Under the pieces are notes generated by a model that worked only from the letters and a program-made list of their open reading frames with translations, did not search any database and was not told the origin of the DNA. From NCBI GenBank assembly GCA_020048255.1, contig JAIFMR010000162.1, forward strand, positions 1 through 6,460: a stretch of DNA of 6,460 nt, read 5' to 3'. The DNA is from Rhodoferax sp. GTDB taxonomy: Bacteria; Pseudomonadota; Gammaproteobacteria; Burkholderiales; Burkholderiaceae_C. Of the stretch, positions 1 through 6,406 are shown in pieces; the first letter of the stretch is position 1, and each line of letters begins with the position of its first letter. The translations under genes and the position numbers were made by a program.

Positions 1-1
1 T

Positions 2-1651
2 GCCATTGCCTGGGCCAATGAGCGCCTGACCAGTCCCGAGGTGCTGGTTCAGCAGCAACCTGGTGTTCCCTTGGCCAGCATACGCAGTGACCATGGTGCC
101 GGGCAACTCATCAAGACTGCCGCCCTGGCCTTAGCCGCCGAGTTGGGCCAGCCAGAGGCCACCGTGCTGACGGTGGAGCAGACCAGCGCGGCCCAGGCTG
201 GGCATGCGGCACGTGCTCTGGCCGCTTGGGAGGCTGCGGGTGCGCAAGCACTGCCGTTGGGTGAATCAACAGCGGCGGCGCATGCCTTGGTGGCTGAGCT
301 TGATGCCAAGGTGCAGGACTACTTCACCCGCTGTCAATTGGCGGCCTTTGACACCCGCGCGGGGGATGTGCTCAATGCCTCGGAAGATGCCTTCAAGGCC
401 CTGGCGCCCAACAGCCTGCAAGCAGGCACCGAAGGCATCAGCGCGTTGCCCTTGGCGCATGTGAGTGCGGCAGGGGTGCTGCCCTTGACTCAGGGTATCA
501 ACCCGGCTTGGGCCACTCGCATGGCGACTTTGCGCGACACCGTGGTCACGCCCCTGTTGGGTGCGCAGCAAGAGATCAGCGCTGCAAATTGGGTAACGAT
601 CCAGGACAAGCTGGCCCCCTACGCTGCGTGGCTGGCTGCCAAGCCCGACCCGAACGCCGAAGGCGACGGGGTGCGTGACCTGGAAAAGCTGTCGCGCTAT
701 GTGCGTGACCTGCAATTGCTGGCCAACAACTTTGTGGCCTTTCGCAACTTTTATACACGCCAGGGCAAGGCCACGTTCCAGGTGGGTACGCTGTACCTGG
801 ATGGCCGATCGTGTGAGCTGTGCGTGGCAGTGAACGACCCTGCCAAGCACGCGGCTCTGGCCGGCTTGTCACGGGTGTGTCTGGTGTATTGCGATTGTGT
901 GCGTGGCGCCGAGAAGTTCAGCATCGCGGCCGCCTTCACGGCTGGCGATTCGGATCAGTTGATGGTGGGGCGCAATGGCGTGTTTTATGACCGCCAGGGC
1001 CGTGACTGGGATGCCACCATCAGCAAAATTGTGGACCACCCCATCAGCCTACGGCAAGCCTTTTGGTCGCCTTACAAACAGGCCTCGCGCTTGGTCGGTG
1101 CGCAGATGCAAAAGATTGCCGCCAGCAAAGCCAAGGAAGCTGACGACAAGTTCTCGGGTGCAGCGGTCGGTGCTGCGCAGAAGGGGGTTTCGGGTAGCGC
1201 TCCCAAACCGGGCGCGGCGGCGGCGCCACCGCCCTTCGATGTGGGTAAATTTGCGGGTATCTTTGCGGCCATCGGGCTGGCCATTGGCGCCATTGGCACC
1301 ATGGCAGCTTCGCTGATTGGGGGCTTGTTTGCGCTGGTCTGGTGGCAGATTCCGCTGGCTTTGGCTGGCTTGATGCTGTTGATTTCAGGGCCGGCGGTGG
1401 TGCTGGCCTGGTTCAAGTTGCGCAGTCGCAACCTCGGGCCGATTCTGGACGCCAATGGCTGGGCCATCAATGCGCGGGCACGCATCAATATTCCGTTTGG
1501 CACCTCGCTCACGCAACTGGCGCAATTGCCCGCCAATGCCGAGCGCGCCCTGATCGACCCTTATGCCGACAAACCCGCGCGCTGGCCCTATTTGGCCGTG
1601 TTGCTGGGTATGGTTGCGGTGGCCACCTGGTATTTGAAATTCAAGGCTTGA
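2..1651 (+). CDS. Large uncharacterised membrane protein with a cysteine cluster (C-terminal part, start outside window)
   Basis: The frame is open from base 2 with no stop until TGA at 1649-1651, so this is the C-terminal 549 residues of a longer protein. The GTG at 41 has no convincing ribosome site and is probably internal. Counting residues from that GTG, the first ~390 are soluble and Ala-rich. A cysteine cluster lies at C258-x2-C261 and C280-x3-C284-x-C286, following the stretch GTLYLDGRSCELC; this geometry could bind zinc or another metal. A low-complexity Ala/Pro/Gly linker (about 373-399) leads to two hydrophobic segments (about 403-430 and 433-457). A soluble loop containing NLGPILDANGWAIN follows, then a last hydrophobic segment (about 514-532) and a short basic tail. 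This suggests a membrane anchor at the C-terminus with the bulk on one side. I recognise no named family. It ends 3 bp from the stop of the convergent lipoprotein gene and shares no operon with it. That it is a real gene is near certain; its function is unknown. Confidence 0.85.
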   Translation, partial: AIAWANERLTSPEVLVQQQPGVPLASIRSDHGAGQLIKTAALALAAELGQPEATVLTVEQTSAAQAGHAARALAAWEAAGAQALPLGESTAAAHALVAELDAKVQDYFTRCQLAAFDTRAGDVLNASEDAFKALAPNSLQAGTEGISALPLAHVSAAGVLPLTQGINPAWATRMATLRDTVVTPLLGAQQEISAANWVTIQDKLAPYAAWLAAKPDPNAEGDGVRDLEKLSRYVRDLQLLANNFVAFRNFYTRQGKATFQVGTLYLDGRSCELCVAVNDPAKHAALAGLSRVCLVYCDCVRGAEKFSIAAAFTAGDSDQLMVGRNGVFYDRQGRDWDATISKIVDHPISLRQAFWSPYKQASRLVGAQMQKIAASKAKEADDKFSGAAVGAAQKGVSGSAPKPGAAAAPPPFDVGKFAGIFAAIGLAIGAIGTMAASLIGGLFALVWWQIPLALAGLMLLISGPAVVLAWFKLRSRNLGPILDANGWAINARARINIPFGTSLTQLAQLPANAERALIDPYADKPARWPYLAVLLGMVAVATWYLKFKA

Positions 1652-1654
1652 GGG

Positions 1655-2416
1655 TTATGGACTTGCGCCAGCGCTGACCGGGCGCGGCGCCATCAGGTCC
1701 ATGCGGCGCTGGATGCGAGCTACCTCGGCACCGTCCTGCTTGCGTTGGGCCCACTGAAGCTGCACGCCCAACCAAGCCAGCAAGGGGCGACTCCACCCCT
1801 GTTTGGATGCTGAATCGATCGCTAGCCCTATATCAATGGGCGTGATAAGCTCTTTTTTCAGGAGCAAGCTGGCGGCTATCAAACGCGCCAGCGGGTCGGT
1901 GATCTGTCCGAGATGGCTGGCTGGCGGTGTCGTTGGCGCGGGCTTTTGCAGCTCGGTCAGCAAGCCTTGGTAATGCACCGGCAGCTGTGCCGGGTCCAAC
2001 CCCACCCAGTCGCCCGCCATGAAGCGCGCATAGGCCTGCTCGGCTGTCGCAGCGTCAGTGGCCAGAGCCAGGTAGCCCGCGCAGGGCGCCATGTTCAGAC
2101 TGGCCACTTGGGCGGCGCATCGCAGCAACTCGGCACGCGCCATCAACTCAGGGCGGCCCGTGCGCGCAATCTCGGTGCGGGCGCGGTCGAATTCAAATGT
2201 CGCCACGCGCGTGTTGCCACTCAGATACGTCTGCGTGGCACTGTTCAACGAGGCAAACGCATTGGCCTGCCAGTCAGGCGGTGTGGGGGTGCTGGCGCAG
2301 GCGCTCAGCAGCCAGGCTGCTGTCAAGGTCAGTGCAAGGCTAGGTGAAAGCCTATTTGTGAGGCTATCAGTGAGGCCAAGAGTGTTGCGTGACGGCTCGC
2401 TTGCAGGTGATTTCAT
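1655..2416 (-). CDS. Putative outer-membrane lipoprotein of an MCE/Mla-type transport operon
   Basis: The predicted product is 253 aa. A hydrophobic stretch ends in the lipobox L-L-S-A-C with the lipidated cysteine at residue 40. The +2 residue is Ala, not Asp, so sorting to the outer membrane is expected. The region before the hydrophobic core is long (about 25 residues) for a lipoprotein signal. After the cysteine comes a Thr/Pro-rich tether, then a mainly helical Ala/Leu/Arg-rich domain with heptad-like or TPR-like character (about residues 50-245) and two further cysteines (C100, C107). The ATG overlaps the stop of the MCE gene as ATGA (2413-2416), and its own ribosome site is weak, so translation is probably coupled. 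By position it should be the outer-membrane or periplasmic partner of the transporter. It does not look like the beta-rich PqiC/ABC_trans_aux lipoproteins usually found there, so its role is inferred from context only. Confidence 0.85.
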   Translation of the reverse strand: MKSPASEPSRNTLGLTDSLTNRLSPSLALTLTAAWLLSACASTPTPPDWQANAFASLNSATQTYLSGNTRVATFEFDRARTEIARTGRPELMARAELLRCAAQVASLNMAPCAGYLALATDAATAEQAYARFMAGDWVGLDPAQLPVHYQGLLTELQKPAPTTPPASHLGQITDPLARLIAASLLLKKELITPIDIGLAIDSASKQGWSRPLLAWLGVQLQWAQRKQDGAEVARIQRRMDLMAPRPVSAGASP

Positions 2417-3402
2417 GGCAGTTTGATCTCTGTATCACGCGCAAAGGGCCATTTGCTATTGATCTCGTTGGTCAGTTGATTGATCTTGCGCAGACTGGCC
2501 TCCATCTCGGCACGCAACATGCCCAAGTCGGTGCTGGCCAGCCGGACGTTGCTGCCGACACCCTGCGCTTCAAGCAACACCGCGTCGACCTTGGTCAGGG
2601 TGGACCGGGCGTCTTGCAGCACCAGGGTGAGCTGTTTGACAGCGTCTTGGGAAGAGTCCAGGGTGGCCTTGGCACTGTGGATGGTGGCCTGCGAGTTGTC
2701 CACCAAGCCATTGTTGCCAAAGACTCGCTGGTCTGCCGTGGCCAACAAGTGGTTGGTGCGCTCCAGTGTTTCGATGATTTTCTTGGCGTTGTCCTCGCTG
2801 CCCAGAACGCCAGTGAGTGCGCCGTAGCGTCCGGTCATGCGCTCGGTCACAGTTTTGAGATGAGACAAGCTGGTGTTCAGGCTGGACTCCTGCCCGGTCA
2901 TGTTTTCCAGGTTTTCAAGAAGTGCACGGGTGCTGGCGACCAGCCGCGGAATCTCGGCGGCCGTGTCGCCACGCAGCAGGGTGCGCTCGGCGTCGGCGGG
3001 CAGGGCCGGGTCGCTGAGGATGCCGCTGAAAGCACGAATCCGGGTGTCGCCCACCATGCCGCGCTCCAGCGTGAAGATGCTGGAGGTGCGCAACCAGCGT
3101 GCATCTTTCACCGGCACGTCAATCACCATGCGGGCTTTGCCGTCATCGGCCAATTCAATGCGGCGCACGCGGCCAATCGGAAAACCTGAAAACGTCAGGT
3201 CCATGCCCACGATCACGCCCTCGGAGTCGTCCGAGATCAGCACCAGCTGTTGAGTGCGCTCAAACACGCCACGCGCCACCATCACGTACAGCACAAAGGC
3301 CACGACGATGGCGCCGACCAGCCACAGCAGGGCACGGGCTTTGCCCTCCAGATGCTCGGCGGAGGGCAAGGCGTCGTCAGGGGGCGCTGGGCTGGGTTTC
3401 AT
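2413..3402 (-). CDS. MlaD-family MCE-domain protein (periplasmic lipid-binding subunit of an ABC transporter)
   Basis: The product is 329 aa. A short Pro-rich cytoplasmic N-terminus is followed by one transmembrane anchor (about residues 23-43). An MCE domain spans about 50-150, with the typical pattern EGVIVGMDLTFSGFPIGRV (61-79) followed by IEL and VIDVPV strands. From about 150 to 315 the chain is Ser/Thr/Leu-rich and helical, probably coiled coil. It ends in KWPFARDTEIKLP, a tail I associate with betaproteobacterial MCE proteins. Family knowledge: MCE proteins form hexameric rings on a MlaE-type permease, and long C-terminal helices can extend the channel across the periplasm. The gene lies 28 bp after the permease and overlaps the lipoprotein gene by 4 bp. 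No good Shine-Dalgarno precedes the ATG at 3402-3400; a 10-codon frame bridges the gap to the permease stop. At 329 aa it is longer than E. coli MlaD (183 aa), more like a single-MCE protein with a helical extension. Confidence 0.93.
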   Translation of the reverse strand: MKPSPAPPDDALPSAEHLEGKARALLWLVGAIVVAFVLYVMVARGVFERTQQLVLISDDSEGVIVGMDLTFSGFPIGRVRRIELADDGKARMVIDVPVKDARWLRTSSIFTLERGMVGDTRIRAFSGILSDPALPADAERTLLRGDTAAEIPRLVASTRALLENLENMTGQESSLNTSLSHLKTVTERMTGRYGALTGVLGSEDNAKKIIETLERTNHLLATADQRVFGNNGLVDNSQATIHSAKATLDSSQDAVKQLTLVLQDARSTLTKVDAVLLEAQGVGSNVRLASTDLGMLRAEMEASLRKINQLTNEINSKWPFARDTEIKLP

Positions 3403-3431
3403 CGTTTGAAGTCTGGGGTACTGGTGCGCAT
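3399..3431 (-). other. Possible 10-codon minicistron linking permease and MCE gene
   Basis: On the minus strand an ATG overlaps the permease stop by one base (TGATG). It opens a 10-codon frame (MRTSTPDFKR) whose TGA overlaps the MCE gene's start as ATGA. The MCE gene has no clear ribosome site of its own, so a ribosome finishing the permease could reinitiate here and be delivered to the next start. The geometry is seen directly; any coupling role is inference, and so short a frame can arise by chance. Confidence 0.25.
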
Positions 3432-4243
3432 CAGGGGGCCGTTCCCAGGGTGTAATTCACCACCAAAAAAGCGGCTTCCAACAAGAACAACACCACAAAC
3501 AGGCGCACGGCGCCGGGCTGCATGGTGCTGTCACGGTCGGTCCGTGCGCGCTCCAGGCTGGCCGCCATGGGCACCACCGCCACAGCCAGGCTGAAGAACA
3601 GCACCTTGAGGACAAAACCCAAACTCACGGCCAGATCAAACACTTGCCCCACTGTGCGGGTGTAGCCGGGCAGCCCCCAGGGTGACAAACCATACACCAC
3701 CAGATAAGCCAGCACCAGCGCAATCACGCTGCTGACCATAGCCAGTGCCAGCACAGAGAAAGCATCGGCCAGCACGCGTGGCATCAGTTCACTGCGCAGG
3801 CGCATCAGGCTCAATTCAGACACCCTGCGCACCCGCATCGTTTCGGTGTTGTCGGCCGCACCGGCATTGAAAGCCAGCCCGGCCCGCAAGGCCACAAACA
3901 GCGCGGCCGACAGCGGAATGAGCTCCAGCACCAGCACGCGCACCACCATTTGCAGTGCGTATTGAGATAGCCCGTAACTCAGAGCGGTGACCACCACAAT
4001 GCGGATCAGCACCAGGCTCAGCAGACCCGCCAGCGCCGTAAACCAGGGCAAAACCTGCCAGGTGCTGGTGTAAAGGTGCTTGGCTGTGATGGCCCGCCAG
4101 GCCGGTCGATAGCTTGATGGTGTGAACAGCAACAGCAGCGCCACAGCGCCAAATTGCAGCATGAATTGCCAGCTTTGCAACAGGCGGTGCATCGGGGTTG
4201 CCCGGGCTGAGGGCAGACGGTGAATGGATGGGCCAGAGATCAT
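3431..4243 (-). CDS. MlaE-type ABC transporter permease (divergent)
   Basis: The product is 270 aa with about five or six hydrophobic segments (approximately residues 30-42, 65-88, 96-120, 158-186, 200-228 and 246-264). The segment RVLVLELIPLSAALFVALRAG (102-122) matches the core of MlaE permeases, where an acidic residue, a proline and a later arginine recur (E107, P110, R120). The following cytoplasmic stretch with MRVRRVSELSLMRLRSELMPRVL corresponds to the loop that contacts the ATPase in family members, although the usual small-residue G/A-rich AELGTM-type wording is not kept. The function would be the inner-membrane channel on which the MCE ring sits, moving phospholipid or a related hydrophobic substrate. 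The ATG at 4243-4241 has only a weak ribosome site; Met18 (4192) is an alternative start. It is followed after 28 bp by the MCE gene. No ATPase gene is adjacent. Confidence 0.88.
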   Translation of the reverse strand: MISGPSIHRLPSARATPMHRLLQSWQFMLQFGAVALLLLFTPSSYRPAWRAITAKHLYTSTWQVLPWFTALAGLLSLVLIRIVVVTALSYGLSQYALQMVVRVLVLELIPLSAALFVALRAGLAFNAGAADNTETMRVRRVSELSLMRLRSELMPRVLADAFSVLALAMVSSVIALVLAYLVVYGLSPWGLPGYTRTVGQVFDLAVSLGFVLKVLFFSLAVAVVPMAASLERARTDRDSTMQPGAVRLFVVLFLLEAAFLVVNYTLGTAP

Positions 4244-4299
4244 GCTCGCATGATAGCGGGGCCCCCCGGCGCGGTGACTGGGTCAGGCGCATGCCACTC

Positions 4300-5364
4300 T
4301 CAGAACGTTTCGCGCTCGGCTTCCAGATAGGCCAGGCTGGTGTACTTGCCAATGTTCTGGTCAAAACCCAGCATCGACTTGGCGCGACTGGCCACGCGTG
4401 GGTCTTGCAGCACCAGTGCTTTGGCTTTTTCAATGGGCATATCATTTTTGAAAGCTTGGACACTGGGCTCCCAAATGCCCTTCAGGAAGGTGCCGTAGGT
4501 AGCCAGCAAATCTTTTCGCGGATTGCCATGACAAGGCACCCACAACGCATCGGAGCCACCCGATTGTTGCAGCTTGTCAAAGTAGTTGAACGTGCCTGGG
4601 TATGAGCCATCGTCGATGTTGGCAATGCGGTTTTCCATGGCCAAGTCACCGACATGGAACACCTTATCCTCAACGATCTCGACCGACAAGTCGCCTTTCG
4701 TATGGGCTTGCCCGTAAAAATGCATTTTTAGCGTGACATCGCCAAACCGGAATTCCTGCCCGTGGCTGGTGGACTTGTTGGGTGGTGTGACCTGGGTGCC
4801 CATGGTGGACTGATTGGTCCACCGTTCCATCAGGCTACGCCACAGGTCGCCCTCGTGCCCGTTAATCTGCGCTGTGGTGTAGTCGAGAGAATAAATGGGC
4901 AGTTGTGGCCCCAGCGCTTCCCCAAAGGCATGGTTACCCAACCAATGGTCGCCATGGAAGTGGCTGTTGAACACGGCCACCACCGGCTGTGGCGTGATTT
5001 TTTTAATCATTCGCAGCGCCATTTGCCCGATTTGCAATGACGCGCCGGTGTCCACTACCACCACGCCTTTGCCGGTGACGACAAACAGGATGTTGGCCAT
5101 CATCCCGTGGTTTTCTGCGGTGGGGAAGGCATCTTGTGCGTAAATCATCCAGACGTGTTTGGACAACTGACGGGGGGCGATATCGGCAACGGGTGGGCCT
5201 CCAATGAAGTCCACCACCTCTCCTGCGCAGGTGCGCACCATGGGCACCAGTGAGAGGCCCAATCCGGTTACACCAACTGCGCTCATTCGACCCAAGTGGG
5301 CAAGAATTTGCCGCCGGGTGGCGACTTTGCCATCCAGGTCGAAAAATACAGGGCGAATGCACAT
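4300..5364 (-). CDS. Probable Tat-exported metallo-beta-lactamase-fold hydrolase
   Basis: The ATG at 5364-5362 is preferred, giving 354 aa. GGAGA lies six bases upstream, whereas the frame extension to a TTG at 5430 has no support. The N-terminus carries a twin-arginine-like motif, A-T-R-R-Q-I-L (residues 15-21), then a hydrophobic core (about 27-42), suggesting folded export to the periplasm. The MBL signature SHFHGDH supplies H135, H137, D139 and H140. The other expected metal ligands are H221 (in GQAHTKGD), D240 (HVGDLA) and H279 (PCHGN), so a complete dinuclear site is present. The early strand GKGVVVVDTGAS is also typical. Overall it resembles periplasmic MBL proteins of the SoxH / quinoprotein-relay zinc-hydrolase type rather than true beta-lactamases, but the substrate cannot be told from sequence. 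It lies 56 bp upstream of the permease, so co-transcription with the transport operon is possible. Downstream of the catalytic core is a helical C-terminal tail of about 70 residues. Confidence 0.88.
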   Translation of the reverse strand: MCIRPVFFDLDGKVATRRQILAHLGRMSAVGVTGLGLSLVPMVRTCAGEVVDFIGGPPVADIAPRQLSKHVWMIYAQDAFPTAENHGMMANILFVVTGKGVVVVDTGASLQIGQMALRMIKKITPQPVVAVFNSHFHGDHWLGNHAFGEALGPQLPIYSLDYTTAQINGHEGDLWRSLMERWTNQSTMGTQVTPPNKSTSHGQEFRFGDVTLKMHFYGQAHTKGDLSVEIVEDKVFHVGDLAMENRIANIDDGSYPGTFNYFDKLQQSGGSDALWVPCHGNPRKDLLATYGTFLKGIWEPSVQAFKNDMPIEKAKALVLQDPRVASRAKSMLGFDQNIGKYTSLAYLEAERETF

Positions 5365-5370
5365 GGTGGG

Positions 5371-5375
5371 TCTCC
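5371..5375 (-). promoter_or_regulatory. Shine-Dalgarno of the metallo-hydrolase gene
   Basis: GGAGA on the minus strand, six bases before the ATG at 5364. It is the best ribosome site in the window and fixes the start at the internal methionine rather than the upstream TTG at 5430. Confidence 0.7.
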
Positions 5376-5453
5376 GTTGTGTGTTGGCTACATACCTTTG
5401 GGTCGAGCTGCTTGCCTGATTGCCACGCAAATGCAGCGTGTACTCAATTCAAA

Positions 5454-5481
5454 TTATGCATCTATAAGTAATGACGCATAA
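5454..5481. repeat. Inverted repeat TTATGC-16-GCATAA in the leader, possible operator
   Basis: TTATGC at 5454-5459 and its exact reverse complement GCATAA at 5476-5481 are 22 bp apart centre to centre, about two helical turns. They flank the candidate -10 element. This fits a dimeric regulator site, but six-base arms are short and in an AT-rich stretch can occur by chance. Confidence 0.3.
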
Positions 5482-5491
5482 ATAAGATCAA
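5461..5491 (-). promoter_or_regulatory. Candidate sigma70-type promoter for the metallo-hydrolase gene
   Basis: In an AT-rich island that contrasts with the GC-rich surroundings, the minus strand holds TTGATC (5491-5486) and TATAGA (5466-5461) with a 19-bp spacer, about 97 bp before the start codon. The spacer is longer than the ideal 17. A nearby CATAAT (minus strand, about 5458-5453) is an alternative -10. The region is plausible as a promoter; the exact boxes are uncertain. Confidence 0.3.
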
Positions 5492-5575
5492 CGATGGTGC
5501 CCAATCATGGGGATGTGTTTTAAGCTGCACCGGCAATATGTATCGCATTCGAGATCAATGCAAGACTGACTCGAT

Positions 5576-5680
5576 TCAGCAGGCGCCAGTCAGCCGATAC
5601 AAGTCGCTGCGCCTGTCCTGCAAAACATGATTGCGCGTGCTGATCCATTTGTTGTCGGCCTCAGTCAGGTCCAGCGTGGC
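5576..5680 (-). pseudogene. Out-of-frame C-terminal segment of the carbon-nitrogen hydrolase
   Basis: This minus-strand frame is shifted relative to the upstream hydrolase frame. It starts with GCC at 5680 and encodes 34 residues before TGA at 5578-5576. It begins ATLDLTEADN and contains the RNHVLQDRRSDLYRL pattern, which matches the R-N-x-V-x-x-D-R-R-x-x-L-Y ending of nitrilase-superfamily proteins. Rejoining the frames needs one extra base modulo three, so a loss of 3n+1 bases is implied. The region normally between VIVD and the ATLDL-type strand is also too short here, which favours a small deletion over a single-base slip. It has no start codon of its own. Confidence 0.7.
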
Positions 5681-6375
5681 AAAAATCGGTCCACGATCAC
5701 CGACCCACCCACCCACGTTACGCCCCGCTCTGGCCCGCAGCGTCCGCTGGCGGCAATAAACAGGCGATTGAACGCCGCGTTGGCCTGCACGCGCACCACT
5801 TCGGACGGGCGTTCACCAGCGGGCCGTCCGCCATCGGGCCAATTGGTGGGCACACACAGCAATTGGGCATCTTGCAGCGCCACTTGCCGCACCCATTCCG
5901 GGAATTCCAGGTCATAACAGATCAACATGCCGATGCGGCCCAGAGCCGTTGGCACCACAAGCGGCAGCGCATCACCTGGCGTGAAGATCAATTTTTCGGC
6001 ATCCCACAGGTGTGCCTTGCGGTATACCGCGCGCAGACCACTCGGGTCGATCAGCGCCGCACTGTTGGCTAACCGGGTGTCATCGAGTCGTTCGCAAAAG
6101 CCGGCAATCAGCACCAGGTTCAGTTCGCGCGCCAGTTGTTGCCATTGCTGCAGGGTGACCCCGTCAGGGGTTTCGGCCACCGAGCGGGCTTCGGCCGGGT
6201 CGGCAAAGACATAGCCGCTTTGGGCCAGTTCGGGCAAGACCACGACCTGCGCGCCAGCCCGGGCTGCATCAAAGATGGCCTGCGTACACAACTCCCGGTT
6301 ATGGCGCAAGGCACCCACCTGGGGGGCAATCTGGCAGCAGGCGACACGGACAGGCTGAGGGGGTACTTCTGCCAT
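5665..6375 (-). CDS. Carbon-nitrogen hydrolase (nitrilase superfamily), C-terminus disrupted by a frame lesion
   Basis: The open frame gives 236 aa starting at ATG 6375-6373, with a modest GAAAGAG-like ribosome site upstream. Nitrilase-superfamily landmarks are in order: VVVLPEL with catalytic Glu49, YRKAHLW with Lys120, the second glutamate E127, and ICYDLEFPE with nucleophile Cys153. Further on are VPTNWP and VRVQANAAFNRLFIAAS, then GGSVIVD. Such enzymes hydrolyse amide or nitrile C-N bonds (omega-amidase, carbamoylase or aliphatic amidase types); the substrate here is not determinable. Family members normally run to about 260-290 residues. Here the frame changes after GGSVIVD into an unrelated tail (RFLPRWT) and stops. 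The expected tail is found in another minus-strand frame immediately downstream. The catalytic residues survive, but the last strands and helix are lost, so the product may be unstable: treat as a probable recent pseudogene unless the lesion is a sequence error. It is transcribed towards the metallo-hydrolase. Confidence 0.85.
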   Translation of the reverse strand: MAEVPPQPVRVACCQIAPQVGALRHNRELCTQAIFDAARAGAQVVVLPELAQSGYVFADPAEARSVAETPDGVTLQQWQQLARELNLVLIAGFCERLDDTRLANSAALIDPSGLRAVYRKAHLWDAEKLIFTPGDALPLVVPTALGRIGMLICYDLEFPEWVRQVALQDAQLLCVPTNWPDGGRPAGERPSEVVRVQANAAFNRLFIAASGRCGPERGVTWVGGSVIVDRFLPRWT

Positions 6376-6406
6376 GGGTTCACTCTTTCAAGGGGGTCCC
6401 CCGATG

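Noticed and set aside
266..850. Minus-strand open frame of 194 codons inside the left-hand gene
   Set aside because: It is antisense to the long open frame with no domain pattern and no ribosome site; typical GC-rich shadow.
1801..1880. AT-richer patch with GATAGC-like words resembling dispersed intergenic repeats of Comamonadaceae
   Set aside because: It lies within the lipoprotein coding frame and reads as sensible protein; the similarity is partial and from memory, so it is not reported as a repeat.
2389..3189. Plus-strand open frame of 266 codons antisense to the MCE gene
   Set aside because: It lies entirely over a well-supported MCE gene in GC-rich DNA. Its product is low-complexity, rich in Gly, Gln, Val and His, with no recognisable domain, so it is a shadow of the codon bias.
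4257..4268. CGGGG-CC-CCCCG GC-rich dyad between metallo-hydrolase and permease as a terminator
   Set aside because: The two-base spacer is too small for a stable loop with those arms and no T-run follows on the minus strand.
5365..5430. Extension of the metallo-hydrolase to an upstream TTG start
   Set aside because: The added 22 residues look non-coding and lie within the leader. The ATG at 5364 has a strong GGAGA at ideal spacing and places the twin-arginine motif near the N-terminus.
5678..5691. Programmed -1 frameshift at the T5 run in the hydrolase
   Set aside because: The zero-frame codons CGA TTT TTG do not form a proper X-XXY-YYZ slippery heptamer, and the joining segment is also shorter than in the family, so a deletion explains the data better.
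6392..6402. GGGGGTCCCCC palindrome upstream of the hydrolase
   Set aside because: Only one central base separates the arms, so no hairpin of normal geometry; there is no T-run and no second copy. Likely chance in GC-rich DNA.
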